Part shown: positions 34,161 to 42,931 of the stretch, one piece after another
Layout of the letters: each line of letters begins with the position of its first letter
Numbering within the stretch: position 1 is the stretch's first letter
Source of the DNA: an uncultured Tenacibaculum sp.
GTDB taxonomy: Bacteria; Bacteroidota; Bacteroidia; Flavobacteriales; Flavobacteriaceae
DNA length: 64,000 nucleotides
NCBI RefSeq assembly: GCF_947499065.1
Contig: NZ_CANMMT010000002.1
Coordinates: forward strand, 495,313-559,312
Direction of reading: 5' to 3'
The notes under the pieces: model-generated
Told to the model about the DNA's origin: nothing
The model's input: only the letters and a program-made list of their open reading frames with translations
Database searches by the model: none
Made by a program: the position numbers and the translations under genes

Positions 34161-35261
34161 TTAATTATTAACCGTAAAAATTTCTTTTAACTGCTTTACA
34201 ACATTGCCATTACCTGAAACTGTAATCTCACCAATTTTATCGGCAATTTTTTCTACATATTCCATTTCTTTTAATTTGAACAACATTTCATTGTCTTCCA
34301 TTAATTTGGCTGTGTTTAATAAACTTCTGGTGGAAGCAGTTTCCTCTCTCCTAGTTATAATATTAGCTTGTGCTCTTTTTTGTGCTATTAAAACCTGATT
34401 CATGATGTCTTTCATATCACCAGTTAAAATAACATCTCTAATTCCGCAATTCACTATTTTTACACCTAATTGATTAGTGTTTTTAGAAACATCTTCAAAT
34501 ACTGCATTAGCAATGTTTTCTTTTTTCTCTAACAATTCATCTAAGGTATAACCTCCAACATAAGTTCTTAAAGCCAATTGCATTAAAATGTACAATTGCT
34601 TTTCATACTCTTTATTATCTAACAAAGCTTTCTCAATATCAACTACTTTATACTGCGTATAAAAGTTAATTCTTACATTGGCTTTGTCTTTTGTTAACAA
34701 TTCTTGTCCAGCTATTTCTAATTGCAATTGTCTCATATCTGCTTTGGCAATTTTAATAGATGTATCATTTCTCCAAAATCGATAAGTTCCTCCTGTTAAT
34801 GTTTTTGTATATACATCATTTACTAACAATAAGGCTTTTTCATAGGCTGCTACTTCAAAAGCTCTAATATGTTTATTTAATTGATAATTACTAAACAATG
34901 CTTTATCTATATTTTCTGTAATATAAATTTTGCTTTTATCTATTTTTTGAAAAGTTCTATTAATTAAACCTTTCCAATAAAAATACCTACCGGCTTCTAA
35001 TACTCTTTTAAAATTATGGTTTTCATAAACTAATACGAATTCATTATCCTTTACTTCTACAATATCTAACATGTCTGCTAAAACTGTATCTTTTAATAAG
35101 ATTTCTATAGCAATAGTTCCGATAAACTCACTTGTTAAATCATAAATAATGACGTTTTGATTTAAATACAACCAATGTGTACCTTCAGTAATTACTTTTT
35201 GATATTCTCCTTTTTTAAATACCAATCCTACTTTTCCTGTGTTAATTTTTATTCTTTTCAT
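34161..35261 (-). CDS. Slipin / SPFH (band 7) family protein of the RNA-repair island
   Basis: 366 residues. The SPFH domain is about 135-310 (IRAFEVAAYEKALLLVNDVYTKTLTGGTYRFW to the NQLGVKIVNCGIRDVILTGDMKDIMNQVLIAQKRAQA motif), followed by a helical tail (ANIITRREETASTRSLLNTAKLMEDNEMLFKLKEMEYVEKIADKIGEI). The N-terminus lacks the usual membrane anchor; instead there is a beta-rich leader, so it may be soluble. Slipins scaffold protein assemblies and, as I recall, recur with RtcB and tRNA-like RNA genes in bacterial RNA-repair operons. It lies directly downstream of the tRNA-like RNA, with no terminator between. Confidence 0.9.
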   Translation of the reverse strand: MKRIKINTGKVGLVFKKGEYQKVITEGTHWLYLNQNVIIYDLTSEFIGTIAIEILLKDTVLADMLDIVEVKDNEFVLVYENHNFKRVLEAGRYFYWKGLINRTFQKIDKSKIYITENIDKALFSNYQLNKHIRAFEVAAYEKALLLVNDVYTKTLTGGTYRFWRNDTSIKIAKADMRQLQLEIAGQELLTKDKANVRINFYTQYKVVDIEKALLDNKEYEKQLYILMQLALRTYVGGYTLDELLEKKENIANAVFEDVSKNTNQLGVKIVNCGIRDVILTGDMKDIMNQVLIAQKRAQANIITRREETASTRSLLNTAKLMEDNEMLFKLKEMEYVEKIADKIGEITVSGNGNVVKQLKEIFTVNN

Positions 35262-35561
35262 TCTTCTATTTTTTTTTATGATTTTATAAAAACGATATAT
35301 TTTAAATGCTTAAGAAAGCACGGAAATTGATCTTTTTAAAAAGGCTATAATTCGTTTTTTAAAATGGATTGAAATCATATATGAAATCAACTGATTTATA
35401 AAAAGGAACTACTTTCTTATTTAAAAAATTAAAAATTTCAAAGTTCTTTTTTAAGTGTTCTCGAAAGAACTCATAAAAAACATATCGTTTTTGTTAATGG
35501 TCATCAGTTTTACAAGTTGATGAGCTTCCTTAAATAATAGGCACTTTACTGCCCGAATTCT
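35262..35561 (-). other. Untranslated spacer between the tRNA-like RNA and slipin
   Basis: About 300 A/T-rich bases with no terminator. Two small hairpins are visible on the minus strand: TCATCA/TGATGA (35501-35523) and GTTCT-TTCG-AGAAC (near 35455-35470, perfect 5-bp stem with TTCG loop). Probably the slipin mRNA leader or a processing region. Confidence 0.5.
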
Positions 35562-35702
35562 CTAGAACCGAAATCTAGTGTCCTACCAATTAGACGATAT
35601 CCTAACGGATAGTGGGACTCGAACCCACACGGAATTCTCTATTGCATAACCGCTTTGCTACATAACTTTCGTTATGGAAGGATTCGAACCTCCGTACATA
35701 GA
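35562..35702 (-). ncRNA. Tandem circularly permuted tRNA-like modules (Y-RNA-like)
   Basis: Module 1, read on the minus strand: anticodon-stem strand TCTAT (35702-35698), variable GTAC, T-arm GGAGG-TTCGAAT-CCTTC (35693-35677), acceptor stem CATAAC/GTTATG closed by GAAA (35661-35676), T8-A9, D-arm GCA...TGC with GG in the loop (35644-35658), A26, and ATAGA (35642-35638) pairing perfectly with TCTAT. Module 2: T-arm GTGGG-TTCGAGT-CCCAC (35612-35628), acceptor TATCC/GGATA closed by GTTA (35598-35611), D-arm (35580-35595), anticodon arm CTAGA-TTTCGGT-TCTAG (35562-35578). There are no free acceptor ends or CCA, so it cannot be charged. The layout matches the tRNA-like modules described for bacterial Y RNAs. 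It sits between the rtcB2-prfH-TPR genes and slipin, behind its own promoter. Confidence 0.85.
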
Positions 35703-35706
35703 ATGC

Positions 35707-35930
35707 TGATTATTTTTTGGTAAATAATCAAAACCTTCAAGGCTAGTTGCATATAATAACCGAATACAAATATTGTACGGAATTATACAATGGTGCTATA
35801 CTGAAACACTCAACAAGACTTGCTTGATATTTTTAAAATCTTATTTCTAAATCTAACCTCACTTCAGTCTCTTATAAAGTGAGGTGTTTTGCAATTTTCC
35901 CACTTAGGCGCGATCTTTTTCATAATTACA
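35707..35930 (-). other. Structured 5' part of the tRNA-like transcript
   Basis: From the predicted start near 35928 to the first module there are three hairpins on the minus strand: ACCTCACTT/AAGTGAGGT (35856-35864 with 35877-35885), ATTGTA/TACAAT (near 35770-35790) and TGATTATTT/AAATAATCA (35707-35715 with 35722-35730). There is no reading frame. It may be the protein-binding part of the RNA. Confidence 0.5.
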
Positions 35931-35933
35931 CTG

Positions 35934-35971
35934 CAAATATTATATGTTATTGCGCAACCTTTTTGCGTAGT
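35934..35971 (-). promoter_or_regulatory. Promoter of the tRNA-like RNA with shared 21-bp box (copy 1)
   Basis: The box at 35951-35971 (TGCGCAACCTTTTTGCGTAG plus T) differs from the one at 42230-42250 by one base. In both cases exactly 10 bp separate it from CAAATAT (minus strand ATATTTG), the -7 element. The box contains TTGCGCAA, a palindrome. Probably the operator of an island-specific regulator. Confidence 0.8.
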
Positions 35972-35981
35972 GAAAAATATT

Positions 35982-36512
35982 TTACTTTTTCTTCTTCTTT
36001 TTATTACTTTTAGTTGCTTTTTTCTTCTTTGAATTTGGCATTTTTTCTTTTATACGATCTTTAGTGGTATCAATAGTATACATGAAATCAGAATTATAGC
36101 TATGCTCTTTTGCTAACTTGATAAACTTTAAAGCTGATTTATATTTTTTCTGATGTTCTTTTACAACAGCTTTCTTTAAATACAACATTGCTTTGTCTGA
36201 TCCTTTTACTGTTAATGCAAAGTCAATAAAATCTTCAGCCTCTTTTAAATCTTCATTCCATAGCAACACATTGATATAAGGTGAGTACACTTCAAAAGCA
36301 TTGATATTGATAGCTAAAACTTCTTTATAATATTCAATGGCTTCTGAATATTTATATAACTTTTCAGCATATACTCTACCCATTAATGTTAATGCCATTG
36401 TATTTTTATCGTCATAAGACAAAGCATAATTCAAAGACTCCATTGTTTCCTCTAAATCGTAATAAAATGCGTCTAATGCTTTAAAAACATAGTTGTTTAT
36501 ATAGTTTTCCAT
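35982..36512 (-). CDS. TPR protein with lysine-rich tail
   Basis: 176 residues. Three to four TPR-like helical pairs (ESLNYALSYDDKNTMALTLMGRVYAEK, YSEAIEYYKEVLAININAFEVYSPYINVL, EAEDFIDFALTVKGSDKAMLYLKKA, YKSALKFIKLAKEHSYNSDFM), then a tail of KKKKATKSNKKKKKK that would bind RNA. It starts 4 bases after prfH and is the third gene of the rtcB2 operon. A role in bringing PrfH/RtcB2 to RNA or ribosomes is inference. Confidence 0.85.
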   Translation of the reverse strand: MENYINNYVFKALDAFYYDLEETMESLNYALSYDDKNTMALTLMGRVYAEKLYKYSEAIEYYKEVLAININAFEVYSPYINVLLWNEDLKEAEDFIDFALTVKGSDKAMLYLKKAVVKEHQKKYKSALKFIKLAKEHSYNSDFMYTIDTTKDRIKEKMPNSKKKKATKSNKKKKKK

Positions 36513-36516
36513 GATT

Positions 36517-37209
36517 TTATTCTAATTGTTTACGCAAATCTGTTTTCAACTGATTACGTGTTGTTTTAAAAGATTTCTCTTTCTTTTTTTGTTTAAAATC
36601 GGAACCTGTAAATATTTTAATGGGGTTCCCTCTTTCTAAATTCAAATGGTTTTCCCATTCTTGTTTTACAGCTTCTTTTAATTGAGTTGTATTATGTTCC
36701 GAAACTTTTTCTTTTAATCGTTCTACTGCTATTTTTTTGTTTTGATGTTGTGATCGGCTATCCATAACTAAAACCTGAATTCCAGTAGGTAAATGTTTTG
36801 CTCTTATTGCTGAGCTTACCTTATTTACATGCTGCCCTCCTGCCCCAGAACTTCTAATAGCTTGAAATTGAATTTCTTTTTCATGAATTGTATTTTGCTG
36901 AACCTGATTCAATTCATAACATCCTATATACCAATTTTTACGTTTATGGTATTTTCTGAATGTAGATACTCCTATCCACTGAATTGTCCCTATCCAATTC
37001 TTTAAGAAATTCGAAATCTCTTTACCATTTAATTTTATACTTACCGATTGTATCGTGCCATTTTCTATTCCGTTTTCTTTATGAAGTATTTGATATTCAA
37101 TCTTATTAATTATCAATTCTTTTAAGAATATTTTTAGCACTTTGGCTACAACCCATGCACATTCTGCAGGTCCTTTTGCAGCTGTTAATTGTATTATTTT
37201 TGTTTCCAT
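36517..37209 (-). CDS. prfH: PrfH, release-factor-like ribosome rescue protein
   Basis: 230 residues. The catalytic GGQ is at 124-126 (RSSGAGGQHVNKVSSAIRAKHLPTGIQV), with the SRSQHQNK element after it, as in class-I release factors. It is much shorter than RF1/RF2 (about 360), lacking the N-terminal domain, as in the PrfH family. Published work on PrfH-RtcB pairs, as I recall it, has PrfH hydrolysing peptidyl-tRNA on ribosomes cut in the decoding centre so that RtcB2 can reseal the 16S rRNA. It begins one base after the rtcB2 stop, so the two are translationally coupled. Confidence 0.93.
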   Translation of the reverse strand: METKIIQLTAAKGPAECAWVVAKVLKIFLKELIINKIEYQILHKENGIENGTIQSVSIKLNGKEISNFLKNWIGTIQWIGVSTFRKYHKRKNWYIGCYELNQVQQNTIHEKEIQFQAIRSSGAGGQHVNKVSSAIRAKHLPTGIQVLVMDSRSQHQNKKIAVERLKEKVSEHNTTQLKEAVKQEWENHLNLERGNPIKIFTGSDFKQKKKEKSFKTTRNQLKTDLRKQLE

Positions 37210-37210
37210 T

Positions 37211-38602
37211 TTATGTATCCATTCTTACAATTTTTGGGGTAAATGTTCCTATTACTTCCACCAATTCTTGTTGATTCGCCATTACCTTTTTAATATTTTT
37301 ATAGGCCATTGGAGCTTCATCAATTCCTCCTCCTATAAGAGTTACATCGTTCATTTTTAACTGATGTTTGATATCACTTTTAGTAAACTTTTCTTTACAT
37401 TTTCTACGTGAATACAAACGACCAGCTCCATGTGAAGCCGAATTAAGACTCTCTACTTTACCTAAACCACGTACAATAAAACCTGGCGCTGTCATAGAAC
37501 CTGGAATAATACCTAATTGCCCTTTATTAGCTGGTGTAGCTCCTTTTCTATGCACAATTAATTCTTGATTATTTACTTGTTCTTTCCAAGCGAAATTGTG
37601 ATGATTTTCAATTTTAGCAATAGCTTTAGCTCCTAACAATTTTCCTATTCGTTTATGAATATTATCATGACACGCCTTAGCATAATCTCCAGCTAAATTC
37701 ATTGCTAACCAATATTCTTGTCCGTCATGTGTATTCAAATCTAACCATGCTAAATGTTGAACATTTTTGGGTAAAGGACATTGTTTTGCTGCCAAATAGG
37801 TATAGTGCTTTGCTATATTTGCTCCTAAACCTCGACTTCCACTATGCGTTAATAAGCCAATATATTCGCCAATTGGTAATTGAAATTCATTGTTCTCATC
37901 TGTAATATTTACAATTCCAAATTCAACAAAATGATTTCCACTTCCAGAGGTTCCTAATTGTTGATATGCCTTTGTTTTTAACCGCTTAACTAAAGGAATG
38001 TCCTTAAATTCTGAACGCTCAAATATTTCATGATCATGTTTTACCTTGTGTGTTTCTCGCATACCGAACTTTGTGTGTTCTGAAAGGATGCTTTCTAATT
38101 GATGTCTTTTTCCTTTTAAATAAGATGCTTTTATCGGATAGACAGTTAAACACATTCTACAACCAATATCTACTCCTACTCCATAGGGGATTACAGTGTT
38201 TTCAGTAGCTAGTACACCTCCAATTGGTAAACCATAACCTGAGTGTGCATCGGGCATTAAAGCGCCTTGTACAGCAATTGGTAATTTTAAAGCGTTATAT
38301 AATTGATATTTTGCTTGATCATCTATTTCATTTTCTCCGTAAATTGTAAAAGGAGCTCTTGTATTTTTTAATTCGTGAAAACGAACTTCTACAGGCTTTA
38401 GTAATCCTTCTACTACTTTACCCCAAATAGCATTTCCTTGAAATCTATCAGGCTCAAGTAATACTTCTTTAGCCTCCTCTAAAATACGTTCCTTCTTTTC
38501 TCTTTTCCGGTATCTGTTAATTTGCCCTAAAGCAATATTGATACTATTATTTTTTGGAAACCCTAATTTTATTAGGTCTTTTCCTTTTAATTTATTTCCC
38601 AT
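37211..38602 (-). CDS. rtcB2: RtcB-family 3'-phosphate RNA ligase, PrfH-linked type
   Basis: 463 residues, RtcB fold. It joins 2',3'-cyclic phosphate or 3'-phosphate ends to 5'-OH ends using GTP and Mn2+. Metal and active-site residues are all present: D145 and C148 (GVDIGC), H224 (GSGNHFVE), H253 (THSGSRGLG), H334/H335 (ENHHNFA) and the guanylylated H391 (SASHGAGR). DAHSGYG and HRKGATPANKG are also kept. First gene of the operon rtcB2-prfH-TPR. Its leader has two hairpins (38631-38652, 38661-38676) and an upstream RNA gene. Confidence 0.95.
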   Translation of the reverse strand: MGNKLKGKDLIKLGFPKNNSINIALGQINRYRKREKKERILEEAKEVLLEPDRFQGNAIWGKVVEGLLKPVEVRFHELKNTRAPFTIYGENEIDDQAKYQLYNALKLPIAVQGALMPDAHSGYGLPIGGVLATENTVIPYGVGVDIGCRMCLTVYPIKASYLKGKRHQLESILSEHTKFGMRETHKVKHDHEIFERSEFKDIPLVKRLKTKAYQQLGTSGSGNHFVEFGIVNITDENNEFQLPIGEYIGLLTHSGSRGLGANIAKHYTYLAAKQCPLPKNVQHLAWLDLNTHDGQEYWLAMNLAGDYAKACHDNIHKRIGKLLGAKAIAKIENHHNFAWKEQVNNQELIVHRKGATPANKGQLGIIPGSMTAPGFIVRGLGKVESLNSASHGAGRLYSRRKCKEKFTKSDIKHQLKMNDVTLIGGGIDEAPMAYKNIKKVMANQQELVEVIGTFTPKIVRMDT

Positions 38603-38630
38603 GATTTAATTTTGAGATGTTTGATTTTAG

Positions 38631-38676
38631 GGAATCAACTTTGGTTGACTCCTATTTAATCTCGAATGTACTCGAG
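38631..38676 (-). promoter_or_regulatory. Two hairpins in the rtcB2 leader
   Basis: On the minus strand GGAGTCAAC-CAAA-GTTGATTCC (38631-38652; 9 bp with one G-T pair) and CTCGA-GTACAT-TCGAG (38661-38676). They lie 30-75 bases before the rtcB2 ATG. No U-tract follows, so they are not terminators. Possible translation control or RNA-cleavage sensor. Confidence 0.55.
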
Positions 38677-38710
38677 CTAACACTTCGGGAAATCTTTAGA
38701 AAATAGCCAT

Positions 38711-38743
38711 AAAAAAATCCGAAGTTTTTGCTTCGGACTTTTT
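38711..38743. terminator. Terminator of the upstream RNA
   Basis: Stem TCCGAAG / CTTCGGA with 6-nt loop and A7/T5 flanks; the U7 is on the minus strand. Confidence 0.85.
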
Positions 38744-38890
38744 CATATATAGTATAATTAATTATCTATTTGTGAAGAAAGTCGCGAAGTAAATACTGTA
38801 CACTAGAACCTGGTTCTATTACTGTACATATGTTGATTTGAAATTTAAACATGTTACTTCGTTTTAAAATTGTTTTGTGCTTTATTGCGG
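38711..38890 (-). ncRNA. Structured RNA gene upstream of rtcB2
   Basis: On the minus strand: TTTG (38921-38924), 20 bases, TATGTTTG (38893-38900) is a full Bacteroidota promoter. The transcript would fold into a closing stem CGAAGTAA/TTACTTCG (38854-38861 with 38785-38792, 8 bp), enclosing a hairpin with TGTACA/TGTACA (38823-38828 with 38797-38802) and inner TAGAA/TTCTA (38804-38818), and a second weaker hairpin. It ends at a 7-bp terminator stem TCCGAAG/CTTCGGA (38718-38737) with U7. About 175 nt, no reading frame. No known RNA family recognised. Confidence 0.6.
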
Positions 38891-39097
38891 TGCAAACATA
38901 AAAGGACTTTTTCAATTATGCAAATCAAAAACCAATTTATTTCACTGATAATCAACTGGTTATGTTTAATTTTAAACAAGAGGATACCTGTCCGCTTTTG
39001 TGCGGATATAATGAGTTTAGATAACTCTTTGATTTATTGTTATGTAGCTAAAACTTACACGATGTATTGGCATCTATTAGTTTTTGAAAAAAAATAT

Positions 39098-39190
39098 AAA
39101 AAAAACGTCCAAAAAATCAATTTTGGACGCCTTTAATATGCTTTTTAAAGTTTTTAACCTAGAACACCGACCTAAAAAGTCGCAGTTTAG
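39098..39190 (-). terminator. 3' hairpin plus strong terminator after the S24-like gene
   Basis: Perfect 9-bp stem CGTCCAAAA / TTTTGGACG (39106-39129) with an eight-base U-tract on the minus strand. Upstream of it, at 39159-39190, is a longer interrupted hairpin (CTAAAC, internal loop, CGAC, 7-nt loop TTTTTAG, GTCG, GTT, TAG) that looks like an anticodon arm. No promoter is visible between it and the S24-like gene, so it is probably a 3' UTR structure. Confidence 0.65.
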
Positions 39191-39277
39191 CGCCCATTTT
39201 ATGTAATTTAATTATGCTCATAAGCTTTTTACTTTATTTTTATAAAATATAATTAATAATTTCTTTTTTAATAATGC

Positions 39278-39574
39278 CTATGGCATTGGAAGTATTTCTA
39301 CTACTTTTCCATAAACATTTTTTGTCCATCCGTTAATTCTACCATGATTGTTACCAATCAATAATCCTCTTTTATCATTTTTACCTTTTACAAGATGTGT
39401 AAAACAATTTCCACGAACCTTGCAATAAACAATATCTCCAGCTTTACAATCTTTCCAATTAATAGGAGCTAATTTTACTGGTTGTTTAGATTTTAAAAGG
39501 GGTAACATAGAATTACCTGGTTCTTTTGATATAATGGTTTCTCCATTAGTCAATTTTTGAATTTTCCAATTCAT
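39278..39574 (-). CDS. S24/signal-peptidase-like domain protein without HTH
   Basis: 98 residues. EPGNSMLPLLKSKQPVKLAP holds the G-x-S-M-x-P nucleophile serine of S24/S26 peptidases; the base Lys would be in FTHLVKGKND, and GNNHGRINGWTKNVYGKVVEI is the usual end. There is no DNA-binding domain. It follows the second rtcB operon at 134 bases. Could be a protease acting on a regulator or a dead fold; unknown. Confidence 0.75.
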   Translation of the reverse strand: MNWKIQKLTNGETIISKEPGNSMLPLLKSKQPVKLAPINWKDCKAGDIVYCKVRGNCFTHLVKGKNDKRGLLIGNNHGRINGWTKNVYGKVVEILPMP

Positions 39575-39707
39575 ATTACTATATTTTATAAATTATGTAA
39601 CGCATTATTGTGTTACATATCTTATAAAAATTAGATAAGAACCTGTCAATGAACTAACGCAAAGATGAATAAAATACTTTTAAACTTCCAAATTTTGTTT
39701 GTAAAAT

Positions 39708-40343
39708 TTAAGTCAACCCTAAAAAATTAAGAAGAGAATCATAAAACTTATTTGTTTTTCTTTTTTTCAGACTATAAGATTCTATATCCTCGTTATCTTT
39801 TTTAGCATAATTAAAATTGTTATAATTTTTATCTGTCAAAAAGTTATCCCAGTCTTCATTTTCTTTATAAAAATTAAACATGTCAATAACAATTTTTGAA
39901 TATTCCTTTGTGTTTTTTATAATTTGCTCTTTATCTATTTCACTGTAACTATACCCCATTTCTGAAATAAAAATACTTTCGTTATTAAGTCTATAAAAGT
40001 TATAGAAAACATTGTATTCATAATTACTTTCCACATATTGATCAGAAAGGTATTTAAGACTATTGCCAAATTCTTCTATGTTTTCATATTGTATTATTTT
40101 TAAACAATTCTCATAAACATTTAAGCTTAATAGTTCATTTTTGGTGAAAAGCTTTTTTATTAAAGTATATAATTCTTTTTTCGAGTTTTTAGATTTATAG
40201 TTAATACTAACAATATCAAACAATAAACTATTACTACTAAATTCTGCTTTCTCGGTTAATTTATATATAAATTCCTCAAAAGTTTCAATATCAATTTTGT
40301 CTATCAAAACTTCATATGCTTTTTGTTTTAGTTCCTCTTTCAT
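39708..40343 (-). CDS. Unknown helical protein in the second rtcB operon
   Basis: About 211 residues from the ATG at 40343 (a further ATG at 40364 would overlap the preceding gene by 7 bases). Acidic, helical, rich in Glu, Asn and Tyr (EFIYKLTEKAEFSSNSLLFDIVSINYKS, IIQYENIEEFGNSLKYLSDQYVESNYEYNVFYNFYR). No motif recognised, no signal peptide or membrane helix. Its place 14 bases behind the zinc-ribbon gene suggests a joint role with the RtcB paralog. Confidence 0.75.
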   Translation of the reverse strand: MKEELKQKAYEVLIDKIDIETFEEFIYKLTEKAEFSSNSLLFDIVSINYKSKNSKKELYTLIKKLFTKNELLSLNVYENCLKIIQYENIEEFGNSLKYLSDQYVESNYEYNVFYNFYRLNNESIFISEMGYSYSEIDKEQIIKNTKEYSKIVIDMFNFYKENEDWDNFLTDKNYNNFNYAKKDNEDIESYSLKKRKTNKFYDSLLNFLGLT

Positions 40344-40357
40344 TTTAATGTTATTAA

Positions 40358-40726
40358 TTACCAAACTGGTCGTTCACTTACTTTATTCTTATCTATACCT
40401 ATAAAATATGGTGTATAACAATCTGCTACTAAAACGCCTACTTCTTGTTTACATTTTGGACAAAGTTGATTTAATCCATCTACTCCTGAGGGGCCACAAC
40501 ATCCTTGCATTTTCGTATGATTATAATGATTCTTTAAATTAATATTATTAACATTTAATAAATAAGTTATTCCTAAGTTTTCAAAATTCCAGATATTATT
40601 ATTATTATTAATATATTTTCCAATTGGAATTAAATCATATTCATCTGCATAAATAACCTCTTTATTTATAGCTTTCACTAACCCTTCTACTAATAAATAA
40701 TTACATTTTTTACAGTATAATTTCAT
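40358..40726 (-). CDS. Unknown zinc-ribbon-like protein in the second rtcB operon
   Basis: 122 residues. Two cysteine pairs make a likely zinc ribbon: CKKC at residues 5-8 and CPKC near 89-92; between them is a CCGPSGVDGLNQLCPKC segment with extra cysteines. The middle is Asn-rich. It starts 3 bases after the rtcB paralog stop, so it is co-transcribed. Family not recognised; zinc ribbons here may bind RNA or protein. Confidence 0.75.
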   Translation of the reverse strand: MKLYCKKCNYLLVEGLVKAINKEVIYADEYDLIPIGKYINNNNNIWNFENLGITYLLNVNNINLKNHYNHTKMQGCCGPSGVDGLNQLCPKCKQEVGVLVADCYTPYFIGIDKNKVSERPVW

Positions 40727-40729
40727 AAT

Positions 40730-42250
<1,521 letters not shown>

Positions 42251-42288
42251 AGGGATTATTTTCTAATTTTATCAAAAAATTGATATAA

Positions 42289-42903
42289 ATGAATTTAGAA
42301 CAACGTTTTTCAGAATTGATATCTAAGTATACGAATGATGCTACTATTAAAGAATTACTATGGAAAGAGATAGAAACAAATTATTCTGAAAAGCATAGAG
42401 CTTACCATAATCTTACGCATTTAAAAGAGATTTTCAATTATGTTGATACTTATAATGATCAGATTGAAAATATAGATTTAGTATCATTCTCTGTATTTTA
42501 TCATGATATTATCTATAGCATTTGGAAAAAAGATAATGAAGAAAAAAGCGCTTTATATGCTCTTGATTGTCTTTCTAAAATTAATTTATCTTCTAATAAT
42601 TTAGATACTATTCACAAACAAATCATAGCCACTAAAACACATGAAGCAAATGACAGTGATACGAAATGGCTTATTGATTTTGATTTAGGAATTTTAGGTA
42701 CTTCCTCCGATACTTATTTTAAGTATACTAAGTTGATACGAGAAGAATACAAATCGGTTCCTAATTTTCTTTATAAAAAAGGACGTAAGAAAGTATTGCA
42801 ACACTTCATTAATAAGCCCTTTATTTATGCTACAGCAACGTTTAGAGATTTATATGAAGAACAAGCAAGAACGAATTTGAAAAATGAATTAAAAAGCATT
42901 TAG
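42289..42903 (+). CDS. HD-superfamily metal-dependent phosphohydrolase
   Basis: 204 residues. HD signature: RAYHNLTHLKEIF (first His), then VSFSVFYHDIIYSIWKKDNEEKSA (H-D pair) and LIDFDLGILG (distal Asp). This is the small HD family with the YHNxxHI start. Members are predicted nucleotide or RNA 2',3'-phosphate hydrolases; the E. coli-type substrates are not established. First gene of the plus-strand operon HD - CAP/OmpA - WYL. End processing for RtcB would be a fitting job, but that is inference. Confidence 0.87.
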   Translation: MNLEQRFSELISKYTNDATIKELLWKEIETNYSEKHRAYHNLTHLKEIFNYVDTYNDQIENIDLVSFSVFYHDIIYSIWKKDNEEKSALYALDCLSKINLSSNNLDTIHKQIIATKTHEANDSDTKWLIDFDLGILGTSSDTYFKYTKLIREEYKSVPNFLYKKGRKKVLQHFINKPFIYATATFRDLYEEQARTNLKNELKSI

Positions 42904-42931
42904 GCATCGTTTTTGTTTAATTGGCTTTACT

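Noticed and set aside
35540..35720. Two ordinary tRNA genes side by side
   Set aside because: Acceptor halves pair across a tetraloop in T-to-D order, not D-to-T; the D1-T2 interval has no anticodon arm and its acceptor halves do not pair, so normal tRNAs cannot form.
38870..39136. An 88-residue plus-strand frame in the gap upstream of rtcB2
   Set aside because: It overlaps the promoter of the structured minus-strand RNA and a terminator, has an odd Cys/Tyr/Ile-rich composition and no recognisable domain.
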